This document shows, one piece after another, positions 34,494-41,435 of a DNA stretch of 64,000 bases. Position numbers and translations under genes: made by a program. The stretch is from contig JAODNN010000129.1 of NCBI GenBank assembly GCA_025465355.1, forward strand, positions 1 to 64,000, written 5' to 3'. This DNA comes from Blastococcus sp. GTDB lineage: Bacteria; Actinomycetota; Actinomycetes; Mycobacteriales; Geodermatophilaceae. Below the pieces are notes generated by a model. That model was given only the letters and a program-made list of their open reading frames with translations. It ran no database searches and had not been told where the DNA came from. How positions within the stretch are numbered: position 1 is the stretch's first letter; each line of letters starts with the position of its first letter.

Positions 34494-34550
34494 CTCTCCT
34501 GGGTGCTGCCGCGCGTTCCGGCGGGACAGGAACAGGAGCAGGCTGACCGG

Positions 34551-34757
34551 ATGCCAACCGTTCCGGACCAGCTGAGCTGCGCAGGCTGCGGCCGGAAGGG
34601 GACGGCGGCGGACGTGGCTACGGGCTGGAGTCTGTCGAGCCAGCCGCGGGCCACCGGTCGCACGCAGCGGACACCGGAACAGGAGCGCGTGACGGCGCTG
34701 TGCCCGGACTGCGCCCGCCTGCACGTGCGCGACGTCGAGGCCCGGATGGACCCCTGA
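34551..34757 (+). CDS. Small zinc-ribbon-like protein
   Basis: 68 residues from ATG 34551. Two Cys pairs, C-A-G-C near the N-terminus and C-P-D-C further on, suggest one bound zinc; the centre is basic (R-A-T-G-R-T-Q-R-T). Upstream purines AGGAGCAGG lie 12 nt or more from the ATG, so the start is uncertain and a longer in-frame form exists. It follows the whiB7-unit terminator and converges with the ABC1 kinase gene 4 bp away. Function unknown. Confidence 0.5.
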   Translation: MPTVPDQLSCAGCGRKGTAADVATGWSLSSQPRATGRTQRTPEQERVTALCPDCARLHVRDVEARMDP

Positions 34758-34761
34758 CCGC

Positions 34762-36084
34762 TCAGCCGGTGAACCCGGGGAGCCACTCCTCGACGACGCT
34801 GCGGTAGTCCGCGGCTGCGTCCAGCTGGCACAGCACGCCGATCGAGCCGATGGTCACGCGATGGATCATCAGGTACGCCGGGGGCAGGTTGAGCTGGCGA
34901 CCCAGCCGGTTGGCCTCGGTTCGCGGGTCGGTGATCCGCGCCGCCTGCTCCTGCATCCAGGCCCGGGTGAAGCGGAAGTGCGGGCTGACCACGGGCTCCA
35001 GCAACGGTCGCAGGTAGTCGAGGACCCCTTCCCCGTCGACCTGAACGTTCGGGCGGACGAAGCCCTCGGCGCGCAGGTCGGCGAGCACCTTGTCCGCGTG
35101 GCCGGCCAGGGCCCAGCGCAGCAGCCGCCCGATCGGCTCGGGATGGCCGCCCGGCAGCCGCGCGGTCGCGCCGAAGTCGATGACGCCCAGGCGGCCGTCG
35201 GCCAGGAGCCGGAAGTTCCCGGGGTGGGGATCGGCGTGCAGCAGGCCGGCCCGCTCCGGCCCGGAGAAGTGCAGCACCGCGAGCAGCCGGCCGGACCGGT
35301 CCCGCTGCTCGCGGGTGCCCGTGGCGATGATCCGCGACAGGGGCGTGCCGTCCAGCCATTCGGAGACGATGACCTTGGGGGCGCTGGCCACCACCCGGGG
35401 GACCACGATCTCCCCGTCGTCGGCGTACGCGGCCGCGAATCCCCGCTGGGCGTCCGCTTCGAGCCCGTAGTCCAGTTCCTCGGCCACACGGGCCTTGAGC
35501 TCAGCGATCAGCGGCTTCACGTCCATGCCCGGGAACAGGGCGCCGAACATGCGCGCGAAGCGGGCGAGCTGGTTGAGGTCGGCCATGAGGGCGGTCGCGG
35601 CGCCGGGGTATTGGATCTTGACGGCGACGTCCCGGCCGTCCCGCCAGGTCGCCCGGTGCACCTGCCCGATGCTCGCGGCCGCGGCGGGGGCGTCGTCGAA
35701 CTCGCGGAACCGCTCCCGCCAGGTGCCGCCGAGCTGCTGGGCCAGCACCGCGTGCACGGTGCGCACCGGCATCGGCGGCGCCTCTTCCTGCAGCTTCACC
35801 AGCGCCTCGCGGTACGGCGCCGACATCTCCTCCGGGACCGCCGCCTCGAAGACCGACAGCGCCTGGCCGAGCTTCATGGCGCCGCCCTTGAGCTGCCCCA
35901 GGACGGCGAACAGCTGCTCGGCCGTGCGCTGCTGGAGCTCGGCGGCCACGGCGTCGGCCGGTCGGCCGGACAGCCGCTTGCCGAAGCCCAGGGTGGCACG
36001 TCCGGCGGCCCCGAGCGGAAGCGACGCCAAACGCGCGGTCCGGGAGACCGAGCCGCGTGGCATCACCGATCCGTCGTCACTCAC
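34762..36084 (-). CDS. ABC1/AarF/UbiB-family atypical kinase (Rv3197-like)
   Basis: 440 residues. The family-specific K-L-G-Q-A-L-S motif, A-A-A-S-I-G-Q-V-H-R-A nucleotide loop, V-A-V-K-I-Q-Y-P-G, H-A-D-P-H-P-G-N-F and V-I-D-F-G-A are all present, so ATP binding and phosphotransfer or ATPase activity are plausible. Homologues act in quinone or lipid metabolism. In M. tuberculosis the counterpart Rv3197 is next to whiB7 and linked to macrolide tolerance. GTG 36084 has AGGAGG 4 nt upstream; the earlier start at 36123 has none. Confidence 0.9.
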   Translation of the reverse strand: MSDDGSVMPRGSVSRTARLASLPLGAAGRATLGFGKRLSGRPADAVAAELQQRTAEQLFAVLGQLKGGAMKLGQALSVFEAAVPEEMSAPYREALVKLQEEAPPMPVRTVHAVLAQQLGGTWRERFREFDDAPAAAASIGQVHRATWRDGRDVAVKIQYPGAATALMADLNQLARFARMFGALFPGMDVKPLIAELKARVAEELDYGLEADAQRGFAAAYADDGEIVVPRVVASAPKVIVSEWLDGTPLSRIIATGTREQRDRSGRLLAVLHFSGPERAGLLHADPHPGNFRLLADGRLGVIDFGATARLPGGHPEPIGRLLRWALAGHADKVLADLRAEGFVRPNVQVDGEGVLDYLRPLLEPVVSPHFRFTRAWMQEQAARITDPRTEANRLGRQLNLPPAYLMIHRVTIGSIGVLCQLDAAADYRSVVEEWLPGFTG

Positions 36085-36158
36085 GCGTCCTCCTCGTCTG
36101 CCCGGGGACCGCCTCTGCAGCACCGCCGTGTCATCCCCAGGTGAGCTCGTGTGCTCGC

Positions 36159-37304
36159 TCAGTCACCCATTGTCCCCTGCCGGGGATGCACTCTGCCCGA
36201 AGTAGCGGTTTCGGGGCCGAGGGACGGCCCCGCAGGAGAGGCCGATCGGCCCCCTGCTGATACGGCTCCACAGTCGCACGCCGGGTGCGCCGGCCATCTC
36301 CGGAGGCGGGGCGCAAGATCCGGCGGGCGCAGCTCCACCGTGGCGTCGACAGTCGCCGGGGCGGCGGTGCCGTCGAGGTAGGCGAGCACCTGGACCGCGG
36401 CGGTCACCGCCGTGAGCAGGCAGGTCACCGTGGCACCGCTGGATGGGGAATCGGCCGCGGTGAGCTGCGCGGCGAGGGCGGGCCAGCGGGGATCGGCGTC
36501 CCGGCGGTGGAGGTCCGCGCACCGCAGGCAGCTGGTGACGCCCGGGACGACGAGCGGCCCCACCGTTCCCGTCTCGCCGCGCACGGTGGCGACCAGGTGG
36601 GGCACCCCGGCGCGGTGGATGCCGGCGATCAGCGGGTCCGAGGCGGCCCAGGCCCGGGCGAGGACGACGAGATCGGCCCGGGCGCCGTCCGGCGGGGGCC
36701 GCAGGTCGGTGAGCGGGCTGGCCCGGCGGATTGCGTCGGCCGCGGCGAGGGACCGAGGGCGGCCTTCGTCGGCGGCGGTGAGCCCCCCGACGACGGCATC
36801 CCCCGCGGTGGTGCGCCCCGGGTCGCGCACGCTCACCCGGCCGACGCCACTCGCCGCCAGGACCGCGGCCAGCGGCGTCCCGACGCGGGTTGCCCCCTCG
36901 ATGACCACGACAGACCGTCGACGCCCTTGCCAGCTCGAGCCGTCGGCCGCTGAGGAGGAGAGGGCGGCAGGGAGCTCCGCGGCGGTGCGGGCGGTGGCCG
37001 CCGGGCCCGCATCAGCGGCCAGCAGGTCAGCGGCGTCCACGTCGACCAGCAGACCGGCGGCGCGCAGGCCGTCCAGGACGACGGCGACCGCGGAGGGATC
37101 GAGCCCGGCGCCCGCGGCATCGACCAGGACGGCGCGTTGCGGCCGCCGGCCGTCCAGCCCGCGCAGCAGGGCCGCCACACCTCCGCCGGCCGGGGTGACC
37201 AGCAGGCCGTCGGTCGAATCGACCCCGCCGACCTGGATCGCGTCCGGGCCGCTCCGCAGCAGGGGGGTCGCGGCGGGCAGCAGGGGATGGGCGGTGTCAC
37301 TCAC
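36159..37304 (-). CDS. Orphan ThiF/cyclodehydratase-like (TOMM leader-binding type) protein, Rv3196-like
   Basis: 381 residues with an E1-like Rossmann segment (V-V-V-I-E-G-A-T-R-V-G-T-P-L-A-A-V-L at about 132-150) and a structural zinc site of Cys259, Cys262, Cys343 and Cys345. This is the architecture of the leader-peptide-binding ThiF-like subunit of azol(in)e-forming cyclodehydratases. The G-x-G-x-x-G loop is altered (G-A-T-R-V-G), so adenylation is unlikely. No YcaO partner, dehydrogenase or clear precursor peptide is near. The region (ABC1 kinase on one side, DUF5679 on the other) matches Rv3197-Rv3196 in M. tuberculosis. Confidence 0.78.
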   Translation of the reverse strand: MSDTAHPLLPAATPLLRSGPDAIQVGGVDSTDGLLVTPAGGGVAALLRGLDGRRPQRAVLVDAAGAGLDPSAVAVVLDGLRAAGLLVDVDAADLLAADAGPAATARTAAELPAALSSSAADGSSWQGRRRSVVVIEGATRVGTPLAAVLAASGVGRVSVRDPGRTTAGDAVVGGLTAADEGRPRSLAAADAIRRASPLTDLRPPPDGARADLVVLARAWAASDPLIAGIHRAGVPHLVATVRGETGTVGPLVVPGVTSCLRCADLHRRDADPRWPALAAQLTAADSPSSGATVTCLLTAVTAAVQVLAYLDGTAAPATVDATVELRPPDLAPRLRRWPAHPACDCGAVSAGGRSASPAGPSLGPETATSGRVHPRQGTMGD

Positions 37305-37376
37305 CCGGGGAGCGTCGCAGCGCGCGAGCCCCCGCCGCTCGCGTCGTCCACAGGTGCCGGCCGGTCCCGGAAGACC

Positions 37377-37412
37377 ACGACGGCGGCGCCCCGAAGGGAA
37401 CGCCGCCGTCGT
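37377..37412 (-). terminator. Terminator after the DUF5679 gene
   Basis: 12-bp perfect stem (37377-37388 with 37401-37412) enclosing a 12-base loop with further short C/G pairing. On the minus strand it is followed by GGTCTTCC, a weak U-tract. Confidence 0.65.
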
Positions 37413-37436
37413 CGAGCCTCTGGACGAGGCCCTCTT

Positions 37437-37589
37437 TCAGGCCTTGCCGAGGATCCGGTTCATCTTGGTACCGCAGACGGGGCAGGTGCCCTGAGCCATC
37501 CGACGGCCGGACTCGCTCACCTTGACCTCACCGTCGAAGTCGCGCTTCTCCTTGCACTTCACGCAGTAGCCGTTGTAGCTCTCCGCCAC
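37437..37589 (-). CDS. DUF5679 mini zinc-ribbon protein
   Basis: 50 residues, M-A-E-S-Y-N-G-Y-C-V-K-C opening, with Cys9/Cys12 and Cys36/Cys39 forming a single zinc ribbon; the DUF5679 family is small and widespread in actinobacteria. GTG 37589 has GAGGAG about 7 nt upstream. Role unknown; the fold and basic surface (K-C-K-E-K-R) would allow nucleic-acid or protein binding. It lies upstream of the orphan cyclodehydratase-like gene on the same strand, but a terminator separates them. Confidence 0.8.
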   Translation of the reverse strand: MAESYNGYCVKCKEKRDFDGEVKVSESGRRMAQGTCPVCGTKMNRILGKA

Positions 37590-38016
37590 GGGGATCTCCT
37601 CGTTGTCTGGGGCGCCTCGGCACGCGCGCCGGTCGCCATTGCGCAGGCACGCTACCCGTACCGGCCACCCCGTAGCCCGCAGGCGGCCGGGCGGACTCTG
37701 CCACAGCCGGCCGCCGGTGGCGGCATCGGCGTCGGGTGGGAACCCACACCCTGTGGACAGAGCTGTGGACCGGATGGGGACGGTGCGGCGTGTCTCTGTG
37801 TGCCGACGGGGGACCACCTGTGGGACCGCACCCGCTCGATTCTCCTCACTTCCGCCCCACCTGCGCGGATGCCGTAGCGGGCCCCCTGTGGATCGGGCGG
37901 AACCGGGGCGACGTCACCGGGTGGAGCGGCCCTCATGTCCACCGTCCGTGCGACCTGTACACGAGAGGGTGCTCCCACAGGCGCGAACGGTCGGCACGGT
38001 GGCTTACGGTGCCCCC
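37590..38016. other. 427-bp gene-free divergent spacer with DnaA-box-like words
   Basis: No convincing coding region. It contains several words close to the actinobacterial DnaA box (TTGTCCACA / TGTGGACAA): TGTGGACAG at 37752-37760, TGTGGACCG at 37764-37772, TGTGGGACC at 37819-37827, TGTGGATCG at 37887-37895 and ATGTCCACC at 37935-37943. None is a perfect consensus. The spacer must also carry the promoters of the DUF5679 gene and the YgjP-type gene. Confidence 0.5.
38005..38010 (+). promoter_or_regulatory. Predicted -10 element, leaderless start of YgjP-type peptidase gene
   Basis: TACGGT ends 6 nt before the GTG at 38017; no Shine-Dalgarno. Confidence 0.5.
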
Positions 38017-38703
38017 GTGCCCGGATCGACTCGCGACGCTCACGCACACCCCGAGCCCTCCGGTCTCCCACCGGTGGACCGCGGGGCGGGCCGTGCGCTG
38101 CCCGTGGCACGGTCCGGGCGCGCCCCCGGTGGCGGAGCGGACGACGCGGCGGGAGACGGGCACGTCGTCGAGGTCCGCCGCAGCGCCCGCCGCCGCCGGA
38201 CGGTGACGGCCTACCGTGAGCTGGGCCGCACCGTCGTGCTCATCCCCGCGGCCTTCAGCCCTGCCGAGGAGCGGCGCTGGGTGGCGCAGATGGTGGCCAA
38301 GCTGCACACCCGCGAAGAGCGGCGCCGCCGGTCGCTGGGCGGCGACGACGAGCTGATGGCGCGGGCGGTGGCCCTGTCCGCGGCCCATCTCGACGGCGCG
38401 GCCGAGCCGGCCAGCGTCCGGTGGGTGGACAACCAGCACCGCCGATGGGGATCGTGCACGCCCGCAGACCGCAGCATCCGCCTGTCCAGCCGGCTCCGTT
38501 CGATGCCGGAGTACGTCGTGGACTACGTGCTCGTGCACGAGCTGGTGCACCTGCTCGAGCCCGGCCACGACGAACGCTTCTGGGCGCTGGTCGCCCGCTA
38601 CCCGAGAGCCGAGCGCGCCCGGGGGTTCCTCGAGGGCGTCGAGCTCGCGTCCGCCGCGGGCGCAGCGGCCGACGGAGCCTCGGGTCCCGACGCCGTGGAC
38701 TGA
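38017..38703 (+). CDS. YgjP-like M48-type zinc metallopeptidase
   Basis: 228 residues. The catalytic H-E-L-V-H and the downstream ligand region E-P-G-H-D-E-R-F-W are intact. The family signature R-W-G-S-C-T precedes them, as in YgjP/DUF45 proteins. The first 45 residues are Pro/Arg/Gly-rich and probably disordered. The start at GTG 38017 is supported by the adjoining -10. It converges with the DUF2342 gene. Its substrate is not known. Confidence 0.87.
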   Translation: MPGSTRDAHAHPEPSGLPPVDRGAGRALPVARSGRAPGGGADDAAGDGHVVEVRRSARRRRTVTAYRELGRTVVLIPAAFSPAEERRWVAQMVAKLHTREERRRRSLGGDDELMARAVALSAAHLDGAAEPASVRWVDNQHRRWGSCTPADRSIRLSSRLRSMPEYVVDYVLVHELVHLLEPGHDERFWALVARYPRAERARGFLEGVELASAAGAAADGASGPDAVD

Positions 38704-38712
38704 ACCCCGACG

Positions 38713-40113
38713 TCAGGCGCGGCCGTCGTCCTCCTGGTCGGTCGGCTTCTCCTCCGGCTCGTCCGCCGCGGGTGGCCGCTCCTCGGCGGCCTGGGCGGTG
38801 AGCGCGGACAGCTCGTCGTCCATCCCCGCGCGGCCGACGAAGTCCATCGGCTCGTCGAGGTCGTCGGAGGTCGGCAGCAGGTCGGGGTGCGACCAGAGCC
38901 GGTCGCGCTCGGTGTTCCCGTGGCGCTGCCCCATGGCCGCCCACACCGTGGCGGCGTCGCGCAGCCGCCGGGGCCGCAGCTCGAGGCCGACCAGCGTGGC
39001 GAACATCTGCTCAGCCGGCCCACCGGAGGCCCGGCGCCGGCGCATCGTCTCGGCGAGGGCGGAGTGACCCGGCAGCCGGTCGGTCGCCGCGGCCGCGACG
39101 ACGGTGTCCACCCAGCCTTCCACCAGGGCCAGCAGCGTCTCCAGCCGGCGGAGCGCCATCTGCTGCTCCGGCGTCTCCTCCGGCTCGAGCAGACCGCTGC
39201 CCAGCAGTCGCTGGATGCTCTCCGGGTCGCTGGGGTCCAGGCCGCCTTCGAGCCCGCCGCCCGACATGGCCTCGCCGATGCCGCGCTCGATGGCCTCGCG
39301 GTCGATCGTGATGCCGCGCGCGTAGGCGTGCACCGCATCCTGGAGCTGCTGGCGCAGCCACGGCACGTGCGCGAACAACCGCTGCGAGGCGGCCTCGCGG
39401 AGGGCGAGGAACAGCCGGACCTCGTCGGCCGGGCGGTCCAGTCCTGCCGCGAACTCGGCGACGTTCTGCGGCACGAGCACGCCGGTGCCGGAAGGAGCCA
39501 GCGGCAGTCCGACGTCGGTGCTGGTGAGCACCTCGTCAGCGAGCTTGCCGAGGGCCTGGCCGACCTGCGCGCCGAACATCAGCCCGCCCATGCGGCCCAT
39601 GATCCCGGCGATCGGCCCGAACGACATCGCCGCTTCCTCCGGCATGGCGCTGGTCATCGCCGCCACGACCTTCTCGGCGAGGGGGTCGATCAGCGCGGTC
39701 CAGGCCGGCAGGGTCAGCTCGACCCACTCCACGCGCGACCAGGCCGCCGTCCGGTCGATGCCGGATGGCAGTTCGGTGACCTGGTCGAGCCAGAGGTCGG
39801 CGAGCCGCAGCGCCTCGGCGACCGCGGTCCGCTCGGCGTCCGAGGAGGGCTGGTGCCCGGCCGCGAGCTGACTGATGGCGCCCTGACGGGCGAGATCCCA
39901 GTTCACCGGGCCGCCGGACCAGCTCATCATCCTCTGGAGCTCGGCGAACAGGGGCATCTTGCCGAGCAGCTCCTCGGGGGACCCGCCCCCGGCGATCCCG
40001 CCGAAGAGGGCACCGAGGCCGAAGGGGTCGCCGGCGGGGTCCCCGCTGCGGGCGGGGTCCCGGTCGTCGGGGTCGCGGTCGGGGAGCCCGAAGCCGAACG
40101 GCACGTCACTCAT
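38713..40113 (-). CDS. DUF2342 zincin-like protein (Rv3195-like)
   Basis: 466 residues with the family blocks S-W-S-G-G-P-V-N-W-D, G-P-I-A-G-I-M-G-R-M-G-G-L-M-F-G-A-Q-V-G and L-R-E-A-A-S-Q-R-L-F-A-H-V-P-W-L. Family members are labelled zinc-dependent metalloproteases, yet the position that aligns with HExxH in related F420-associated members reads R239-E-A-A-S243, so both histidines are absent. N- and C-terminal tails are acidic and Asp/Glu/Pro-rich. It is divergent from the PDZ/Lon-type protease gene, as Rv3195-Rv3194c are neighbours in M. tuberculosis. A TACCGT element 6 nt before the ATG suggests a leaderless mRNA. Confidence 0.85.
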   Translation of the reverse strand: MSDVPFGFGLPDRDPDDRDPARSGDPAGDPFGLGALFGGIAGGGSPEELLGKMPLFAELQRMMSWSGGPVNWDLARQGAISQLAAGHQPSSDAERTAVAEALRLADLWLDQVTELPSGIDRTAAWSRVEWVELTLPAWTALIDPLAEKVVAAMTSAMPEEAAMSFGPIAGIMGRMGGLMFGAQVGQALGKLADEVLTSTDVGLPLAPSGTGVLVPQNVAEFAAGLDRPADEVRLFLALREAASQRLFAHVPWLRQQLQDAVHAYARGITIDREAIERGIGEAMSGGGLEGGLDPSDPESIQRLLGSGLLEPEETPEQQMALRRLETLLALVEGWVDTVVAAAATDRLPGHSALAETMRRRRASGGPAEQMFATLVGLELRPRRLRDAATVWAAMGQRHGNTERDRLWSHPDLLPTSDDLDEPMDFVGRAGMDDELSALTAQAAEERPPAADEPEEKPTDQEDDGRA

Positions 40114-40119
40114 GGGTCC

Positions 40120-40125
40120 ACGGTA
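40120..40125 (-). promoter_or_regulatory. Predicted -10 element, leaderless start of DUF2342 gene
   Basis: TACCGT on the minus strand ends 6 nt before the ATG at 40113. Confidence 0.5.
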
Positions 40126-40179
40126 GACGCGTGATCTTCCCGTTGCGGGCGGCCGGCGACGCTGTCCAGCTTCGCGACC

Positions 40180-40185
40180 TAAGCT
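40180..40185 (+). promoter_or_regulatory. Predicted -10 element, leaderless start of PDZ/Lon-type protease gene
   Basis: TAAGCT ends 8 nt before the GTG at 40194. Together with 40120-40125 it forms a second divergent pair of leaderless promoters in the window. Confidence 0.5.
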
Positions 40186-40193
40186 CGCCGGTC

Positions 40194-41216
40194 GTGACCC
40201 GTCGGAGTGCCGTCCTGACCACCGGTGCCGTGCTTCTGGTGCTGTTCGGCCTGCTCGGCACGGTCGTGCCCGTCCCGTACGTCGCGCAGGTGCCCGGCCC
40301 GACCTTCAACACGCTCGGCGACATCAGCGGATCGCAGATCATCAGCGTCCACGGCCGCGAGCGGAACAAGGCCACGGGCAACCTCAACCTGACCACCGTG
40401 GGCGTCGGTCGCGGCGGGCTCAGCCTCGTCGACGCGGTCCGTGGCTGGTTCGACAACGAGGTCAGCGTCGTCCCGGAGGAGTCGGTCTACCCGCCCGACC
40501 AGACCCCGGACCAGACCCGGCAGGTCAACCGCGACGCCTTCCTCACCTCCGAGCAGGCGGCGGAGTCAGCGGCGCTGGGTCATCTCGGCTACCCGAAGAA
40601 GGTTGTCGTGCAGGGGCTGTCCGCGGGCTCGCCGTCCAAGGGCCGGCTCGAGGAGGCGGACGCCATCGAGGCCGTCGACGGGCATCAGACCCCGGACTCC
40701 GCCACGCTCGCGAGGGTCCTCGCGACGATCCCCGGCGGGAAGCCGGCACAGGTCACCTACACCCGGCTGGGCAAGCCGGGCAGCACCACGATCACCACGA
40801 AGGCGGCCAGCGGCCGGAAGGGCTCCCTTCTCGGCGTGACGGTCCGCGACGCCCCCTCGCCGCCCTTCGACGTCGACATCCAGGTCGCGGACGTCGGCGG
40901 TCCGTCGGCCGGGCTGATGCTGACGCTGGGCATCCTGGACCTCGTCGGAACCACAGACCTCACCCACGGCAAGGTCGTCGCGGGAACCGGCACCATCGAT
41001 CCCACCGGCAAGGTCGGGCCGATCGGCGGCATCCAGCTCAAGATGGTCGCGGCCAGGAAGCTGGGGGCCGATGTGTTCCTGGTCCCGGCCGACAACTGCG
41101 CCGAGGCCAAGGCTGTGCCCTCCCCGGGCTACCCGCTCGCGCGGGTCGCGACCCTGGACGACGCCCTGAAGGCCCTGGCCGATTTCGAGGCCGGGCGGAC
41201 GCCGGCCGGCTGCTGA
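40194..41216 (+). CDS. YlbL-like PDZ/Lon-type serine protease (Rv3194c-like)
   Basis: 340 residues: one N-terminal transmembrane helix (about 8-28), an extracytoplasmic PDZ domain (about 130-205, V-V-V-Q-G-L-S-A-G-S-P), and an S16 (Lon-type) protease domain with nucleophile Ser238 in G-G-P-S-A-G-L-M and Lys283 in Q-L-K-M-V-A-A. Membrane-anchored Ser-Lys protease acting outside the cytoplasm; B. subtilis YlbL is the prototype. GTG 40194 is preferred over 40131 because the -10 element lies just upstream. It is followed by a hairpin and then the UPF0182 gene. Confidence 0.9.
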   Translation: MTRRSAVLTTGAVLLVLFGLLGTVVPVPYVAQVPGPTFNTLGDISGSQIISVHGRERNKATGNLNLTTVGVGRGGLSLVDAVRGWFDNEVSVVPEESVYPPDQTPDQTRQVNRDAFLTSEQAAESAALGHLGYPKKVVVQGLSAGSPSKGRLEEADAIEAVDGHQTPDSATLARVLATIPGGKPAQVTYTRLGKPGSTTITTKAASGRKGSLLGVTVRDAPSPPFDVDIQVADVGGPSAGLMLTLGILDLVGTTDLTHGKVVAGTGTIDPTGKVGPIGGIQLKMVAARKLGADVFLVPADNCAEAKAVPSPGYPLARVATLDDALKALADFEAGRTPAGC

Positions 41217-41275
41217 CCCGGCCGTCGTGTCGCCCTGTCCCACCGCCGTGATCCGTCGGGAAAGCTGTCGCCGTT

Positions 41276-41303
41276 CGGACGGCGGGGAACCCCGCGCCGT
41301 CCG
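41276..41303 (+). terminator. Possible terminator after the PDZ/Lon-type protease gene
   Basis: A 9-bp perfect stem (41276-41284 with 41295-41303) and an inner GGG/CCC pairing around AA(C), followed by GAGCGTTGTCC. The U-tract is poor. The rest of the 219-bp gap before the UPF0182 gene shows nothing else clear. Confidence 0.45.
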
Positions 41304-41435
41304 GAGCGTTGTCCAGGGATGAGCGGCGCGCGCGCCGGCACCTGTCCCGCCCGGCGCGACCGACCGCTCGCGGTCGCCTGACCCGTGGCTTCGGCCATGC
41401 TCGTACGTGAAGCCTGAAACTGAAGGAGACCGTTC

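Noticed and set aside
36159-37304. Azol(in)e (TOMM) biosynthetic cluster
   Set aside because: No YcaO, dehydrogenase, protease, transporter or heterocyclisable precursor; the protein is part of a conserved housekeeping neighbourhood.
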